Assembly: GCA_037178625.1 (NCBI GenBank)
Contig: CM074149.1
Coordinates: forward strand, 1,488,001-1,552,000
DNA length: 64,000 bases
Reading direction: 5' to 3'
Origin: Skeletonema tropicum
Taxonomy: Eukaryota > Bacillariophyta > Thalassiosirophyceae > Thalassiosirales > Thalassiosiraceae
Shown here piece by piece: positions 45,601-52,431 of the stretch. The position numbers and the translations under genes are program-made. The notes beneath the pieces are model-generated. The model ran no database searches. It saw only the letters and a program-made list of their open reading frames with translations, and was not told the origin of the DNA. The stretch's first letter is position 1, and every line of letters begins with the position of its first letter.

Positions 45601-48600
45601 TTTTATACGGTCAATTTTGTTCGTGGTTTGGTTATGCCGGTCCGTAATGGTCACATATTTAAGATATTGATTTGCGTGCGAGGAATGTCATACGCAAGCC
45701 ACTCATTATTATTTATGCACTCTTCTAATTGCATGTGGTGTTCCGTAGCATGATAGTCGATGAGTGGCTGCGCGGAAAAGTCACGGATGGCGACATGTTC
45801 TTCCTGCCAGCAGAGAAGCTGACACGTTGAAGTTAGGAGAGGAACAAGTGACGTCATATATTTGAGAATATGTAAAACGCGATCGGTATAAAGTACTGTC
45901 AAACGCGATCGGTAAATTATTTCGTCAAAAAGCCAACTCGGTTTTTGCATGATCGATGATCGTGCAGAAAAAGAGAAAAAGATGCCACCACAATGGCCTA
46001 CAATGGCACCCCTAGTATGGCCGCCTATCTCAGTCCATGAGTATATTTCATAAGGTATCGATGGCCCATCCCTTAAACGACATTATGGCGATTTTTTCGC
46101 AGCAGTGTGGCGTTTCGGCTGCTGTAGGGGTGGAGATAATATCATTGCAATCCACTTCATTGAGATTTGAAATGAAAACAACCACCTTCCCTGCACCCAT
46201 CGAAGATGATAAACATCTATAGGCACTACCCCTCCGCTACCCATCGCCGATGATAATATGAAGTGAGATTCTGGTTGCTCGGAATGACCATTAAAGCCCC
46301 CCCACACCTCCAAAATACCAAGGACACAAGATGTGCACAAAATTGCATAAATAATTTGACACTCTAACACAACAATAAGCCTGTAGACGGCGGATCGAGC
46401 GGCTCTAAAGACCGCAACTCATCAACATTATTATATATAAGAAGTGTCGGCTATTTATTGTCCATAATATTGCAATAGGCTGGATAAAAATAGCAACATC
46501 ATAGACAGAAATGACATTTATGTAGCATGTATTAGTCATTTATTTATGCGGTGTAGACAGTTGTAATAATAAAACCCTGCGGCTGAATAGTTGCAAAGGG
46601 TGTTGTCTGCGATATAGTTCACTGGATATTACTATTGGTAGGGTTTGTGCAACGTGGTGGCTATGAGAGTAGCGGCTATGATGTTAGATACTGACTGTCG
46701 AACGAAAAAACATGCATGCATGCAGTTGTGCTCGGAAAGCACGCTGCACTTTTTTGTTAGCTGCTATCAAAATCTTATGCATCTACGATGCAATTTTGAT
46801 TGGAACGGCTCTAAGTAAGTAAGTGAGTATGTACTATAAAACGTTTCTGTTATAAGAATGTTATTAAACAAGCATTGCAGAGCAACTTTATAGACGGATA
46901 CATTGCAAAAAAAAATCCAACACGAAATCCACAGAATAATTTTGTCATCATGACACATTTATGTTACAACAACAAGCATTGCAGAGCAAATTTATAGACG
47001 GGTACATTGCACAAAAAAAAAACAGGCCCCGAGGGCCCGCGCCGCACTACACACCATACACAACATGCAGTCACAAATCGCCGCGCGCACCATTTCATAA
47101 TGACGCAGAACAACGGTTACGACTGTGGTGTACATGTCTGTCGCTACGCTTTCAATCTAGTCCAGCTGGTCGACATAAAAGTGAAAATGAAGGATGTGAA
47201 AGATAACTTTTCTGACAGCATATCTGGCCATGACTTGTTTGACTACGACGTCCAAGACATCGATAGATTGAGGACGCAAATGTATGACGTCCTCACACAT
47301 ATTACCAATTTGTATCGAAACCACAGACTCCTTTCAGATCCAACTGGTACGGCGTTTGACTGCTCGAGTGGTAGTGATGATGAGGAGGACGAGAATGAGG
47401 TGGCGATACTGACACCTGAGAGTCAGACAGGAGATGTCTCGTCTGACGAGAGGTGGGAGAAATTTTCAAATGATGATGCATCTTTTCGAACTCAGTTAGA
47501 CGAGGAAGATGACGAGCTCTCCGTTGATACGACAGGTAAGTTCTATGTCAATATACGACTATTTGCCGTCAACGCAGAATTTGTAAAATTGTGCAATGGT
47601 CAATTTTACCAATCCTCCCCGGATGAAGCATCTACACAAGTATCTAACTAAATTTGTGCTCTTCTCAATTTCACTCTTTACACGTCATTGCAGGCGACCT
47701 TGATCAGATACATTACAGAACGGACAAGAATTACAATTACATCGATCTGGACTGCAATCTTGTGGACCAAAACGGGAACAATGATAATGAATCCAGTGAT
47801 TTAAATATCTTCGTCCAACTGAATGATATCATAGAATACCGAAGTTCAAAAAAGGATATACCCAAGAAAGGCCAAATCGTTTCAATTGGAGCTCTCTCAT
47901 CTGACAAGATTCTCCAAGTATCAGATGGGACGTGGCTCTTCAAGAAAATCCATCAAGTAAAGCGCATTGAGATTTCGAGAGATAGCGAGGACAAGAGGAT
48001 GATCAATCCATCGCCAAAGTGGAGAGGTCTGGACAAGATGGTCGTGATTCCTCCGTACGAGACGGTCGATGATGACGACAGTGATGGTGTGGGCGAGAAT
48101 GAGAACAACGATGATAGAAGTGGAAAGAAGCGAAGAAGGATCATGAAATCCCAAGTGATTACTTTGCAGGATCTTTATCTGGTGATTAGTAAAATTGATC
48201 ACTGCACAGTTTTACAAAACAGACACTTTCTCACCACAAAGAATACAACAACTCAATTAAGCGTCTGCATCTGGTGATCAGTAAAACATCTGCAAGCGCA
48301 CGATTCGATATATCAAGCACAGTTTTACAAAAAGACATTTTCTCGCGACGAAGAAAGACAAAAACTAAATCGACTAACGCCCGTGTAAAACCTGTATTTC
48401 TTTCTCGTACAGACCGATTTAGATGCTCAAAAAGCGGCTTTAGTACAGTAAATTTCTCGCTTTCAACAGGTACTTCTCGCTTTCTACGTAGGAACACATA
48501 CAGATCCTACGCCGGTAGGCTCTACTGAGGACTCTACGTGTCATCCAGGTAAACCTTCTCACTAAAAAGCACATATACTGATTCCTCAATTAAACCCTGT

Positions 48601-49172
48601 AGAAAATTTTGGCTGAATAATTCTGAATTTCCTACCTGTAATAGAAGGGCACCTGCGGCCCCCTATTACGCTGCTCTGCGCTCCATGAACAGGGGCCCCG
48701 AGGGCCGATAATGTCGGGTTCCTAAGCAGACAACTAGACGAAGCACCGATCGAATCGAGAGAGATGCCGGGTTAAGTGCGGGCAAAGGCCTGTACACGGT
48801 GACAATCCACCATTTATCCTCTTGACTTCCTAATAAGGAGAGACCCATTACTAACGAAGGACGGTCCACCACATGGTAGATATCCACTTCTTCAGAAGAC
48901 ACGTAAATCCATAAACGTGTAGATATGATCCCTTCAGTAGAAAACAGGACTTGATGTAAATCCAAAAACTCGGATAACGGTCTCCGCCACCTTCCTCTGC
49001 GAAATACATCAGATTCCATATTAGCATCTCGACTACCATCACTGGTCTCTAAAGAAGCGTCTACAAAACCCTCATCGGCAGTAACATCGCCACGTGAAGA
49101 AGAAAGTTGATCCTCCTGCATGATGATATTGGCATCAGATAAAGATGTTATGCTGTATTGAGCAGCTATCAC
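30651..49172 (-). CDS. ~971-residue ORF carried by copia C, interrupted by E1
   Basis: The ORF is complement(join(30651..33102, 48709..49172)): 2916 bases, exactly 972 codons including the stop, and the frame is continuous only when E1 is excised without a duplication. It starts IAAQYSITSLSDANIIMQED, has an acidic N-terminus, then a long His/Tyr/Ile/Leu-rich body, for example FTRGHRQYHVLLRNV-like and MRYFINLEFLLSCEMNGEQI segments, internal repeats (MRYFINLEFL / MRDFIISELI; VTNGNRPF twice; HTPTGQINDYQ-like twice), and ends with the terminal residues of copia RNase H (VWQVLQPLLFWHGDTLDCP). I recognise no domain. It is not gag or pol. A transduced host gene, a novel structural or env-like protein, or a chance open frame in a non-coding carrier are all possible, though the length argues against chance. 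Confidence 0.6.
33253..33282 (+). repeat. Subterminal repeat of E elements (E1)
   Basis: The sequence CGGCTATAAAGTTGCTCTGC followed by aatgacg occurs near the left end of every E element: once here, twice in E3 (51164, 51253) and E5 (57520, 57608), and twice as the variant ATAGACGG/CTATAA in E2 (46867-46890 and 46977-47000, inverted) and E4 (55623, 55726). The spacing is 85-110 bp. Repeated subterminal sites of this kind often bind transposases, but no function is shown. Confidence 0.75.
33832..34674 (+). CDS. E1 shared N-terminal domain (two exons)
   Basis: Exon 33832-34529 starts IIGNTDAAAATSTVGSNCEG, aligned with KFGNTNPVISTVGSNGKGFR of E3/E5. A Ser/Thr-rich region containing a duplicated unit (TDADAATSTVGSDGKVLRCL repeats TDAAAATSTVGSNCEGSRYL) is followed by a conserved-looking domain, ATIRTNDPIFRSMTSFVVGE ... 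LSTALAVFNVFCLQMILVEL, matched in E3 by LVRTDDRIFLLLASVALGDG ... FSALSVFEVGSIKYILNELS. An intron at 34530-34641 (GTGAGT...CAG) contains the recurrent hairpin. Exon 34642-34674 ends DFW, like HFW in E3. Function unknown; the same domain heads the gene in all intact E elements. Further exons follow, with uncertain boundaries. Confidence 0.6.
34840..36102 (+). CDS. E1 Ulp1-like protease, N-terminal part (cut by gypsy)
   Basis: After a poorly resolved linker (34840 to about 35178, with an intron carrying the hairpin), an exon from 35179 reads DALGVEQLRNVGIGKRVIQN. A basic segment and a hydrophobic stretch (NVVIVVVVALASIVTL, possible membrane segment) follow. The protease domain begins with LKPEQCLNDSVLNFWFKWIT, the substrate-entry motif of Ulp1/SENP proteases, then HLAHHWSLVAVLN (catalytic His codon 35941-35943) and MIHLDSLGSG (catalytic Asp 36046-36048). 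The frame is broken at 36102 by the gypsy insertion. The fold would deconjugate SUMO-like modifiers or process a polyprotein. Which one applies is unknown. Confidence 0.8.
35857..36102 (+). repeat. 246-bp direct duplication flanking gypsy, left copy
   Basis: It is identical to 41078-41323 except for one base (aagatcgtaAagttc versus aagatcgtaTgttc). It begins TATAGCGATAGGATG and ends AAGCTGTTCGA, and contains the His and Asp of the Ulp1 domain. The gypsy element occupies exactly the space between the copies. Confidence 0.95.
36103..38515 (-). pseudogene. Gypsy pol: protease, reverse transcriptase, RNase H (integrase missing)
   Basis: About 800 residues. A retroviral-type protease site LLLDSGADDDIIFLPDEE lies near residue 90. 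The RT has IPKSDGTVRFLSDFRQLNKA, FASAIDLNMGYYHLKLD and the active site YIDDLLCLSKGTF. RNase H has TIFTDASTRQLGGVI and IYTDHQNLVRD. After the RNase H connection (YIKGVDNTVADAISRLDY) the frame enters the start of the integrase zinc-finger region (IADAQREDPK) and ends at the junction with E1 DNA. A single in-frame TGA separates it from gag, so gag-pol could have been made by stop readthrough. All catalytic residues seen are intact, and the loss is only at the 3' end. Confidence 0.93.
38537..40623 (-). pseudogene. Gypsy gag with zinc knuckle and RS-type tail, interrupted
   Basis: Gag is complement(join(38537..39690, 40125..40623)), in frame once the 428-bp insert and one copy of its 6-bp duplication are removed. 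The N-terminal half (SQNELASIYLAYNTLTEDKR, then a coiled-coil-like stretch) is followed by a capsid-like region, a Gly-rich hinge, one Cys/His knuckle (CGNCQKNGVNAWFTHPTNKC) and an Arg/Ser-rich end (CSRSRSRSRSPEYHRRSRSY) resembling splicing-factor RS domains. It ends with TGA in the same frame as pol. Confidence 0.85.
39697..40124. mobile_element. 428-bp non-autonomous element with 83-bp TIRs that are themselves palindromes
   Basis: TIRs are 39698-39780 and 40040-40122. The outer 64 bases of each TIR form a perfect palindrome (each half starts TTAGAAATGATAAAGTCACT, centre ATCGAT). The target duplication is CTGCAT (39691-39696 and 40125-40130), and excision with one copy restores the gypsy gag frame (DNAERAGGMLGK). 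There is no ORF. Such palindrome-ended small elements are unusual. The parent transposase is unknown. Confidence 0.95.
40640..41077 (-). repeat. Gypsy 5' LTR and leader
   Basis: The minus-strand sequence begins TGTAATAGTC at 41077 and runs to just before the gag start at 40623. The LTR's inner boundary cannot be fixed because the second LTR is missing. It contains an AATAAT/TTATTTTAAAAT-like AT block near 40730. Confidence 0.6.
41078..41323 (+). repeat. 246-bp direct duplication flanking gypsy, right copy
   Basis: Partner of 35857-36102 with one mismatch. The Ulp1 frame continues from here into its original downstream sequence (NVLNAEWRRHHGTTLD), so this copy is joined to the true 3' half of the gene. 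Confidence 0.95.
41078..41432 (+). CDS. E1 Ulp1 gene: duplicated His/Asp segment and original continuation
   Basis: The exon repeats HLAHHWSLVAVLN and HLDSLGSG, and continues VLNAEWRRHHGTTLDSSYQM and FQLHCPK to a donor site at 41433 (G|GTGAGT). The following intron (41433-41557) ends CTTCTAG. The next exon originally began TAATGACGCAG, now moved to 47098 by E2. Joining AAAG to TAATGACG keeps the frame (PKVMTQNNGYDCG), so the assignment of this intron is well supported. Confidence 0.8.
41985..42013. repeat. 29-bp palindrome downstream of helicase (E2, copy 1)
   Basis: AATAAATTTGTCTT and its complement AAGACAAATTTATT flank one central base. The same palindrome occurs at 43169-43197 and, in E4, at about 63339-63367, each time just after a helicase stop codon. 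A transcript terminator/processing hairpin or a replication-linked element is possible. Confidence 0.85.
42051..43043 (-). CDS. E2 helicase C-terminal half, complete two-exon copy
   Basis: Exon 1 (43043-42753) reads VGNPTVYQLHFFGKKMLYTL, VCLETANIDPNSGLYVGAIG and PKYIVVDFPYFKP. Exon 2 (42644-42051) reads HVPIPPYTHICNKGCCTATF, MPLQIAFAITIHRCQGMEAG and GTGYVATSRGKTLGSK. These are the late motifs of PIF1/RecD-type (superfamily 1B) helicases: motif V 'AxTIHxxQG' and motif VI 'YVAxSR'. The same motifs end Helitron RepHel proteins. The intron is GTGAGT...CAG. A basic tail follows and the stop is after YQLPRDYFA. The Walker A and B half is not present upstream in the element. Coding potential continues weakly upstream (PVARLRCQF), so this is the remnant of a longer gene. 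Confidence 0.85.
   Translation of the reverse strand: MVGNPTVYQLHFFGKKMLYTLDVSVGVHVCLETANIDPNSGLYVGAIGKVIDIVYDEQHSVGPNTNGVESLPKYIVVDFPYFKPRQGIEPWDKKNPTVSECRNVFLNSKYSMALINHPSLHKFAITPLHHSTQHVPIPPYTHICNKGCCTATFMPLQIAFAITIHRCQGMEAGFGKDDRWNRMVIDPSDELWERSQCLGTGYVATSRGKTLGSKNVMHPTDSAIYWTGPSVSVERLHNCKTNQDGQLCKLFKKRDKWVKYLDGKAEETKTRYNKRKLDEMTKTTYQKAVSGTLIKNREDLTNRITEIITSPNKKWKETKKEYQLPRDYFA
43233..43826 (-). CDS. E2 helicase exon 2, second copy
   Basis: This repeats exon 2 of the helicase (HVPIPPYTHICNKGCC to YQLPRDYFA) together with the preceding intron and donor, but here the upstream exon is the unrelated 304-codon ORF. The frame of that ORF does not match this exon at the splice junction, so a fusion protein is not expected. 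It is a segmental duplication of about 1.1 kb within the element, differing at only a few positions from 42051-42644. Confidence 0.75.
   Translation of the reverse strand, partial: HVPIPPYTHICNKGCCTATFMPLQIAFAITIHRCQGMEAGFGKDDRWNRMVIDPSDELWERSQCLGTGYVATSRGKTLGSKNVMHPTDSAIYWTGPSVSVERLHNCKTNQDGQLCKLFKKRDKWVKYLDGKAEETKTRYNKRKLDKMTKTTYQKAVSGTLIKNREDLTKRITEIITNPNKKWKEAKKEYQLPRDYFA
43931..45599 (-). CDS. E2 passenger gene (two exons, about 445 aa)
   Basis: Exon 1 (45599-45089) starts HTSREKAQQQQPSSSDVNSK and contains LSIRQIIYKVQWPKVRVGDH and ELKHVLSELGCVMDLYRTRQ. Exon 2 (44756-43931) starts NGGVTAGNKKDVVDNNKNEH, has Ser/Thr/Asp-rich sequence with Cys residues, and a more structured part LPALLYHAGEQPATVRAYRR. 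Splicing GG|GTAAGT to CAG|C keeps the frame (SNGNGGV). The gene ends with TGA two bases after the duplicated helicase splice donor. No family is recognised. It may be a captured host gene, as Helitrons often acquire. Its copy in E4 is split by E5. Confidence 0.5.
45651..45950 (-). CDS. E2 small ORF (99 aa)
   Basis: The ORF reads QKPSWLFDEIIYRSRLTVLY and continues through a Leu-rich stretch to HMQLEECINNNEWLAYDIPR. No domain recognised. It is preserved in E4 at 56671-56970 without change, but the two elements are so alike that preservation does not show selection. Confidence 0.35.
   Translation of the reverse strand: MQKPSWLFDEIIYRSRLTVLYTDRVLHILKYMTSLVPLLTSTCQLLCWQEEHVAIRDFSAQPLIDYHATEHHMQLEECINNNEWLAYDIPRTQINILNM
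45960..46860. other. E2 non-coding interior
   Basis: No supportable gene. A 95-codon ORF on the minus strand (46083-46370) is retained in E4 but looks like chance. AT-rich stretches and a 'catgcatgcatgca' run at about 46710 are present. Confidence 0.4.
47098..48277 (+). CDS. E1 Ulp1 catalytic Cys exon and acidic C-terminal extension
   Basis: The exon 47098-47535 opens VMTQNNGYDCGVHVCRYAFN. Gln (QNN) and Cys (TGT 47124-47126) complete the His-Asp-Gln-Cys set of Ulp1 proteases. It ends in a highly acidic region. An intron (47536-47693, GTAAGT...CAG) holds the best short hairpin. The next exon from 47694 encodes GDLDQIHYRTDKNYNYIDLD and a compact domain (VQLNDIIEYRSSKKDIPKKG, SIGALSSDKILQVSDG, HQVKRIEI) that I cannot name. 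At about 48115 the sequence jumps into the tail of the helicase gene in the wrong frame and stops at 48277. Confidence 0.8.
47583..47609. repeat. Recurrent hairpin in E1 intron (best short copy)
   Basis: GTAAAATTG and CAATTTTAC form a perfect 9-bp stem around a 9-base loop, inside the intron 47536-47693. Related hairpins lie at 33353-33377, 34574-34600, 35088-35114, 48189-48215, 51197-51233, 53258-53285, 54389-54415, 57555-57583 and about 60746-60772. Several are inside inferred introns, and others are in flanking non-coding DNA of E elements. Confidence 0.85.
48189..48332. repeat. Two successive hairpins at E1 3' end
   Basis: GTAAAATTG(ATCACTGCA)CAGTTTTAC is followed about 70 bases later by GTAAAAC ... 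GTTTTAC with a longer loop (about 48289-48332). The same pair follows the helicase stop in E3 and E5. The position fits a 3' end signal or element-specific structure. Confidence 0.7.
48280..48708 (+). repeat. E-element right-terminal region (E1)
   Basis: It is shared with E3 (54485-54917) and E5 (60840-61271) and, inverted, with E2 (41558-41830). It is non-coding and contains ACACATACAGATCCTACGCC and ends CTCCATGAAC then GGGGCCCCGAGGGCCGA. Confidence 0.85.
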
Positions 49173-49346
49173 GGGTGTCCACTTGGTATGAAAGGAAGTT
49201 CTGTTGAGCGAGGTGTTAACCCGGCAAGTTGAAGTCCACTTAAATCAGTGACGTGAGGATGATCTCTAGATTTCTTACGTCAGGCTTGATCAGACAATAC
49301 AACGGTGGTCTGATAGCTATGTAGAAAACCCGAGACAATGATAATC
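48709..49346 (-). other. Copia C 5' internal region and ORF start
   Basis: The first 464 bases upstream of E1 on the minus strand are the start of the 971-codon ORF. From 49173 to 49346 lies the leader between the ORF and the 5' LTR, with no gene. Confidence 0.7.
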
Positions 49347-49787
49347 TCTCAAGTTGAGTATTATCTGCTCAAAGCCTGAGAAATCTGTATGCGTACATCG
49401 ACGTTAACTTACTGTACGAGGAACACTGATCGGAACGACGGGTGACCCGGTGGAAGTGAAGGAAGAAGGACGGATGAAGACACTGGAACGTTGAGTTCAA
49501 ATACCAAATTAAGCTGGACGTTGGAGCTATCTGCTCATCTATCCTACCCGACTATCGAAGTATTATTGGGAGAAGTCTCCGCCATGTCGGCTTCGTCTAC
49601 TACACGTTGTTTATTCTTTATTTCTATCTACTAAGTGAGCGCCATGGGCGAAAAGTGTCGTCCGTCAAGAGGCGACGTGTCGTGATCTTGAAGTTCTCAT
49701 CAAAAAAGATTGAGACACATATCCCAAAATAGGGATCCCATTTTCCCATAATCCATAAATATCCCGTACGAAATGCATAACTCAACA
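49347..49787 (-). repeat. 5' LTR of copia C (441 bp)
   Basis: This is the partner of 30186-30626. The base following it on the minus strand starts GATTATCATTGTCTCGGG, where the tRNA primer-binding site should be. I could not match it to a particular tRNA. Confidence 0.92.
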
Positions 49788-49792
49788 GTGTG

Positions 49793-50756
49793 CATGACCA
49801 ATCATATTCCTCAAATTCCATATCACGTAGATCAGGCATATCAGTTCTATACCGGATGGTAGCATCACTCATCTTACAGAGGTAACCATATAGTCCTTTG
49901 ACCATTTCCAGATGTCCTTTCCTCAGCTGAATCCTAAAACTACCAAGAGTCATCACGTGAACAGTGATATCAATTCTCCCCAGAGATACTGCACATTGTA
50001 CTGCACCAATCAGTGACTGATATATCTTGGTCTCTTCATCATCACAGAATTCAGAAGTATCTAACTCAGGATGGGCATTGGGTTCCATCGGCGACTTCTT
50101 GAAACGTGGTTCTTCTCCAAACAGTCTGATGTAAGTCTCCTTCATCTTCTCGATATACTTCTTGGGGGCTGAGCAAAGAGTACCATCATCTTCTCTCCAG
50201 TAATCGCATCCCAATAGATATTTGATTGGTTCATTCCCTTTCAACTTGAACTTGGCAACGTCTGTCAAGTATCTGATGATAGCATTGGGATCTTTTGAAC
50301 CGATGGTGAGATCATCCACATACGTGGCAATGTACTCATAGTATCCCTCAAAGATAGGAACTGTGACCCCATCATAGGTAAAAGCAGGATCCTTGTGCTT
50401 CAATTCCTGTTGAGACATTACCGTTCCATCACTATTCATCGCTCTCATCCAAATGTCGGGTTCAGCAGGGCATGGAGTGAATCCCATTTCTCGCAATACA
50501 TCACTGAGAACTTCATGAAATCTCTTAGCACTAGTTTTGAGTCTGTAAAGTGATCCGACTATGATGAAGATGTGGTCCTTCAGCTTCCCAAATTCTCCAC
50601 CAGCAATGACGAAGACCTTCTCGGTAGTCTTGGCTTCAAGAAATGCATTCCCAATATCGGTCTGGTATACCTCCAGATCGTTGAGCTCAGAAAGGAAAAC
50701 AATGAGCCTAATACCACGAAGAGAAACAACTCCAGAGTATACACTCTCCAACGGTG
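49793..50756 (-). pseudogene. Copia B pol, reverse transcriptase middle part
   Basis: The open frame has the RT blocks LEVYQTDIGNAFLEAKTTEK, SLYRLKTSAKRFHEVL and IATYVDDLTIGSKD with an intact YVDD active site, then KYLLGCDYWREDDG and SLIGAVQCAVSLGRIDITVH. It joins the RNase H part at 30185 after copia C is removed, and the RT start at 55001 after the SINE is removed. In this copy the catalytic residues are preserved, in contrast to copia A. Confidence 0.88.
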
Positions 50757-51196
50757 GTGGGGTGGTGTGGTGTAGTGGTATCACCGCCTCTCTTCTGGTT
50801 CGGGGTCTTGGGTTCGAGTTTCCCCCGTGCCAAATCCTGGCTGTTTGAGGTGTCGCAGCTCGGAGTGCGATCTGGGAAAAAAGACCATTAATTGGTTTGG
50901 AATTTCATATCACTGCCTCTTTGCTAATTCCGGGGTGATGGAAAAACTGTTCGTTATTTGCTTAATTACACTCGAAGGGTAGTAACTTGTGACATTGCTC
51001 TAGATAAACAGGGGCGCGCAGAATGGTGCAATAGTGGTGGCGTGCAGCGGTGTATGTGGCGGGTTCAGCGCGGGCCCTCGGGGCCTGTAAAGTATTGTGT
51101 CGTCATCTTGCTGTTGGCCATTTGCTGTGTGGCTTGTCAGTAGTCTTTATACAACGGAATTCGGCTATAAAGTTGCTCTGCAATGACGTTGGCCTT

Positions 51197-51233
51197 AATT
51201 GGTATAATTGTGCTGTGCACAATTTTACCAATT
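51197..51233. repeat. Long recurrent hairpin near E3 left end
   Basis: AATTGGTATAATTGTGC and GCACAATTTTACCAATT form a 17-bp arm with one mismatch and a 3-base loop. In E5 the same hairpin (57555-57583) has lost the innermost 8 bases (CTGTGCAC). Confidence 0.9.
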
Positions 51234-51289
51234 AGTCTCTTTACAATAGAATACGGCTATAAAGTTGCTCTGCAATGACGTTGTCAATC

Positions 51290-52431
51290 TTTATCAATGT
51301 GAAAAGAAATGTCTTGAATGCAATAAGCCACGAAGTCCTTATTACAAGCTAGGAGTTTTTCCAGATGATGGTAGTAAGCAATATAACCGAACTCTTTATG
51401 ATTCATTAATTACGAGTTTCGGTGGAGCTTAGCCACCTTCATCAGCGGTTCTAATTGCGTGGAGACAGGCCACAAAAAATTTGAATCAAAAGGTCTCAAG
51501 AATGAGAAAAGGCGTGGTAGCTGTCATTGTTCTAACGGTCGTAAGTTTTGTTGGCGTTTCGTGGGCGTGGGCCAGCGTACAAGGCATATCTTTTCCATCG
51601 GGGAGATCCAAAGTAGCGTAGCTACGTGCTTTGCTCTGAATTACTTCCGGAACTTCAACTTGAAGTGTTGGGATTTTCCCCCCTCCCATCCCCGCTGAAA
51701 TGCCCATTTTGATTGTCATTTAGATGCTATATCTTATGATTTAGATCTAAAAATCGCTTGATTTGTGCTAAAAAGGACTTTTCCAGGCTAATTAAGTCAG
51801 ATTGTCGATGAGCTTCTTCGTTCTTTCCGGTGTGCATCCCCGTCACCCTCTATTTTCTTAATTTTTTCTCTGAGTGACGTGGTAAACTTCGTTACTTAAG
51901 GAATTAGTACACTTGATTCCAATCGTCTTACGTCACAAAGCACCAGAAGTCAGGTGTTGGCAAAATCCAATGAACAAAAAAGTATTTAAGTTCATGCAGC
52001 AAGTACTCAGGTCGACATTGGCTCAATTACATTATCTGCCGAGTCGTCTATTGATGCAAGTCTAAATAGACGCCGACGTTGGTTGCCGACGTGTTTGCAT
52101 TTGAATAACTGCCGATCTTTGGCCACGTACTGATCAATACGTCAGTTCTTAACTCCACGTCGACGTCTTGTGTTGAGCTGAATCTTTTTGTCGACGTGTT
52201 GTCGATGTGTTGAACCACAAGATCTTGTGTTGCCGACGTAGCTTACGAAGGAACTCGTTTACTTCATGACGTGGTTGGTTATTGATTGCATTGTTCTCTG
52301 CTGATTATTGCGCTGGTGCGTTGGCGGCGGTTATGTAGGCAGTTTGTACGTTGTCGAGCCGTTCAACAGCTCTCATAAATTATGCATTGCATCATTTACA
52401 TCATCACATTTCTACATTGTCCGAATAAATA
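51290..52431. other. E3 5' non-coding region
   Basis: This 1.1 kb precedes the E3 gene. A short ORF with a hydrophobic start (RKGVVAVIVLTVVSFVGVSW) at about 51497 is interrupted here by a stop but is open in E5. Between 52040 and 52280 there is a cluster of 'gtcgacgt/gccgacgt' elements that may be promoter sites. No other gene is seen. Confidence 0.4.

Larger units (their letters stand above)
41558..47097 (-). mobile_element. E2: inverted Helitron-like element in E1
   Basis: The plus strand begins TCGGCCCTCGGGGCCCC at 41558, the reverse complement of the E1/E3/E5 right end. The other end is GCGCGCACCATTTCA at 47097, with the inverted GC motif GGCCCCGAGGGCC at about 47025-47038. Excision fuses CTAG to TAATGACG and restores the Ulp1 splice acceptor and frame, again with no target duplication. 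Genes inside read right to left. A near-identical copy in opposite orientation is E4. Confidence 0.88.
33103..48708 (+). mobile_element. E1: Ulp1-bearing Helitron-like element (hit by gypsy and E2)
   Basis: The left end is TAAACAGGGGCGCGCAGAAT and the right end GGGGCCCCGAGGGCCGA. Removing 33103-48708 fuses 'cgagaata' to 'taatgtcg' and restores the copia C ORF exactly, so no target duplication was made. Without its own passengers (gypsy with one duplicate, E2) the element is about 4.8 kb. Its left end has the inverted GC motif GCGGGCCCTCGGGGCC at about 33168-33182. It encodes a shared N-terminal domain, a Ulp1-like protease and a C-terminal Asp/Glu-rich part, but the helicase has been lost. 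Confidence 0.85.
30186..49787 (-). mobile_element. Copia C: LTR element with a ~971-codon foreign ORF, GTGTG duplication
   Basis: Two 441-bp LTRs (30186-30626 and 49347-49787) look identical by eye. The element is flanked by the 5-bp direct repeat GTGTG (30181-30185 and 49788-49792) and lies inside copia B pol. Its internal part on the minus strand holds one long ORF of unknown function and only the last 23 or so codons of copia RNase H plus a polypurine tract. Gag, protease, integrase and RT are absent, so it would need enzymes in trans. E1 later inserted into the ORF. Confidence 0.9.

Noticed and set aside
47007..47097. Upstream extension of the Ulp1 Cys exon (HKKKTGPEGPRRTTHHTQHA)
   Set aside because: It is read-through of the E2 terminus. 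The true exon starts at 47098 after the displaced splice acceptor.
33103..48708. E elements as KDZ (Zisupton-type) or CACTA/MULE elements that carry Ulp1
   Set aside because: Those elements make target duplications of 3-9 bp and have symmetric TIRs. The E elements have neither. A captured Ulp1 remains possible in principle, so this was rejected only on end structure.
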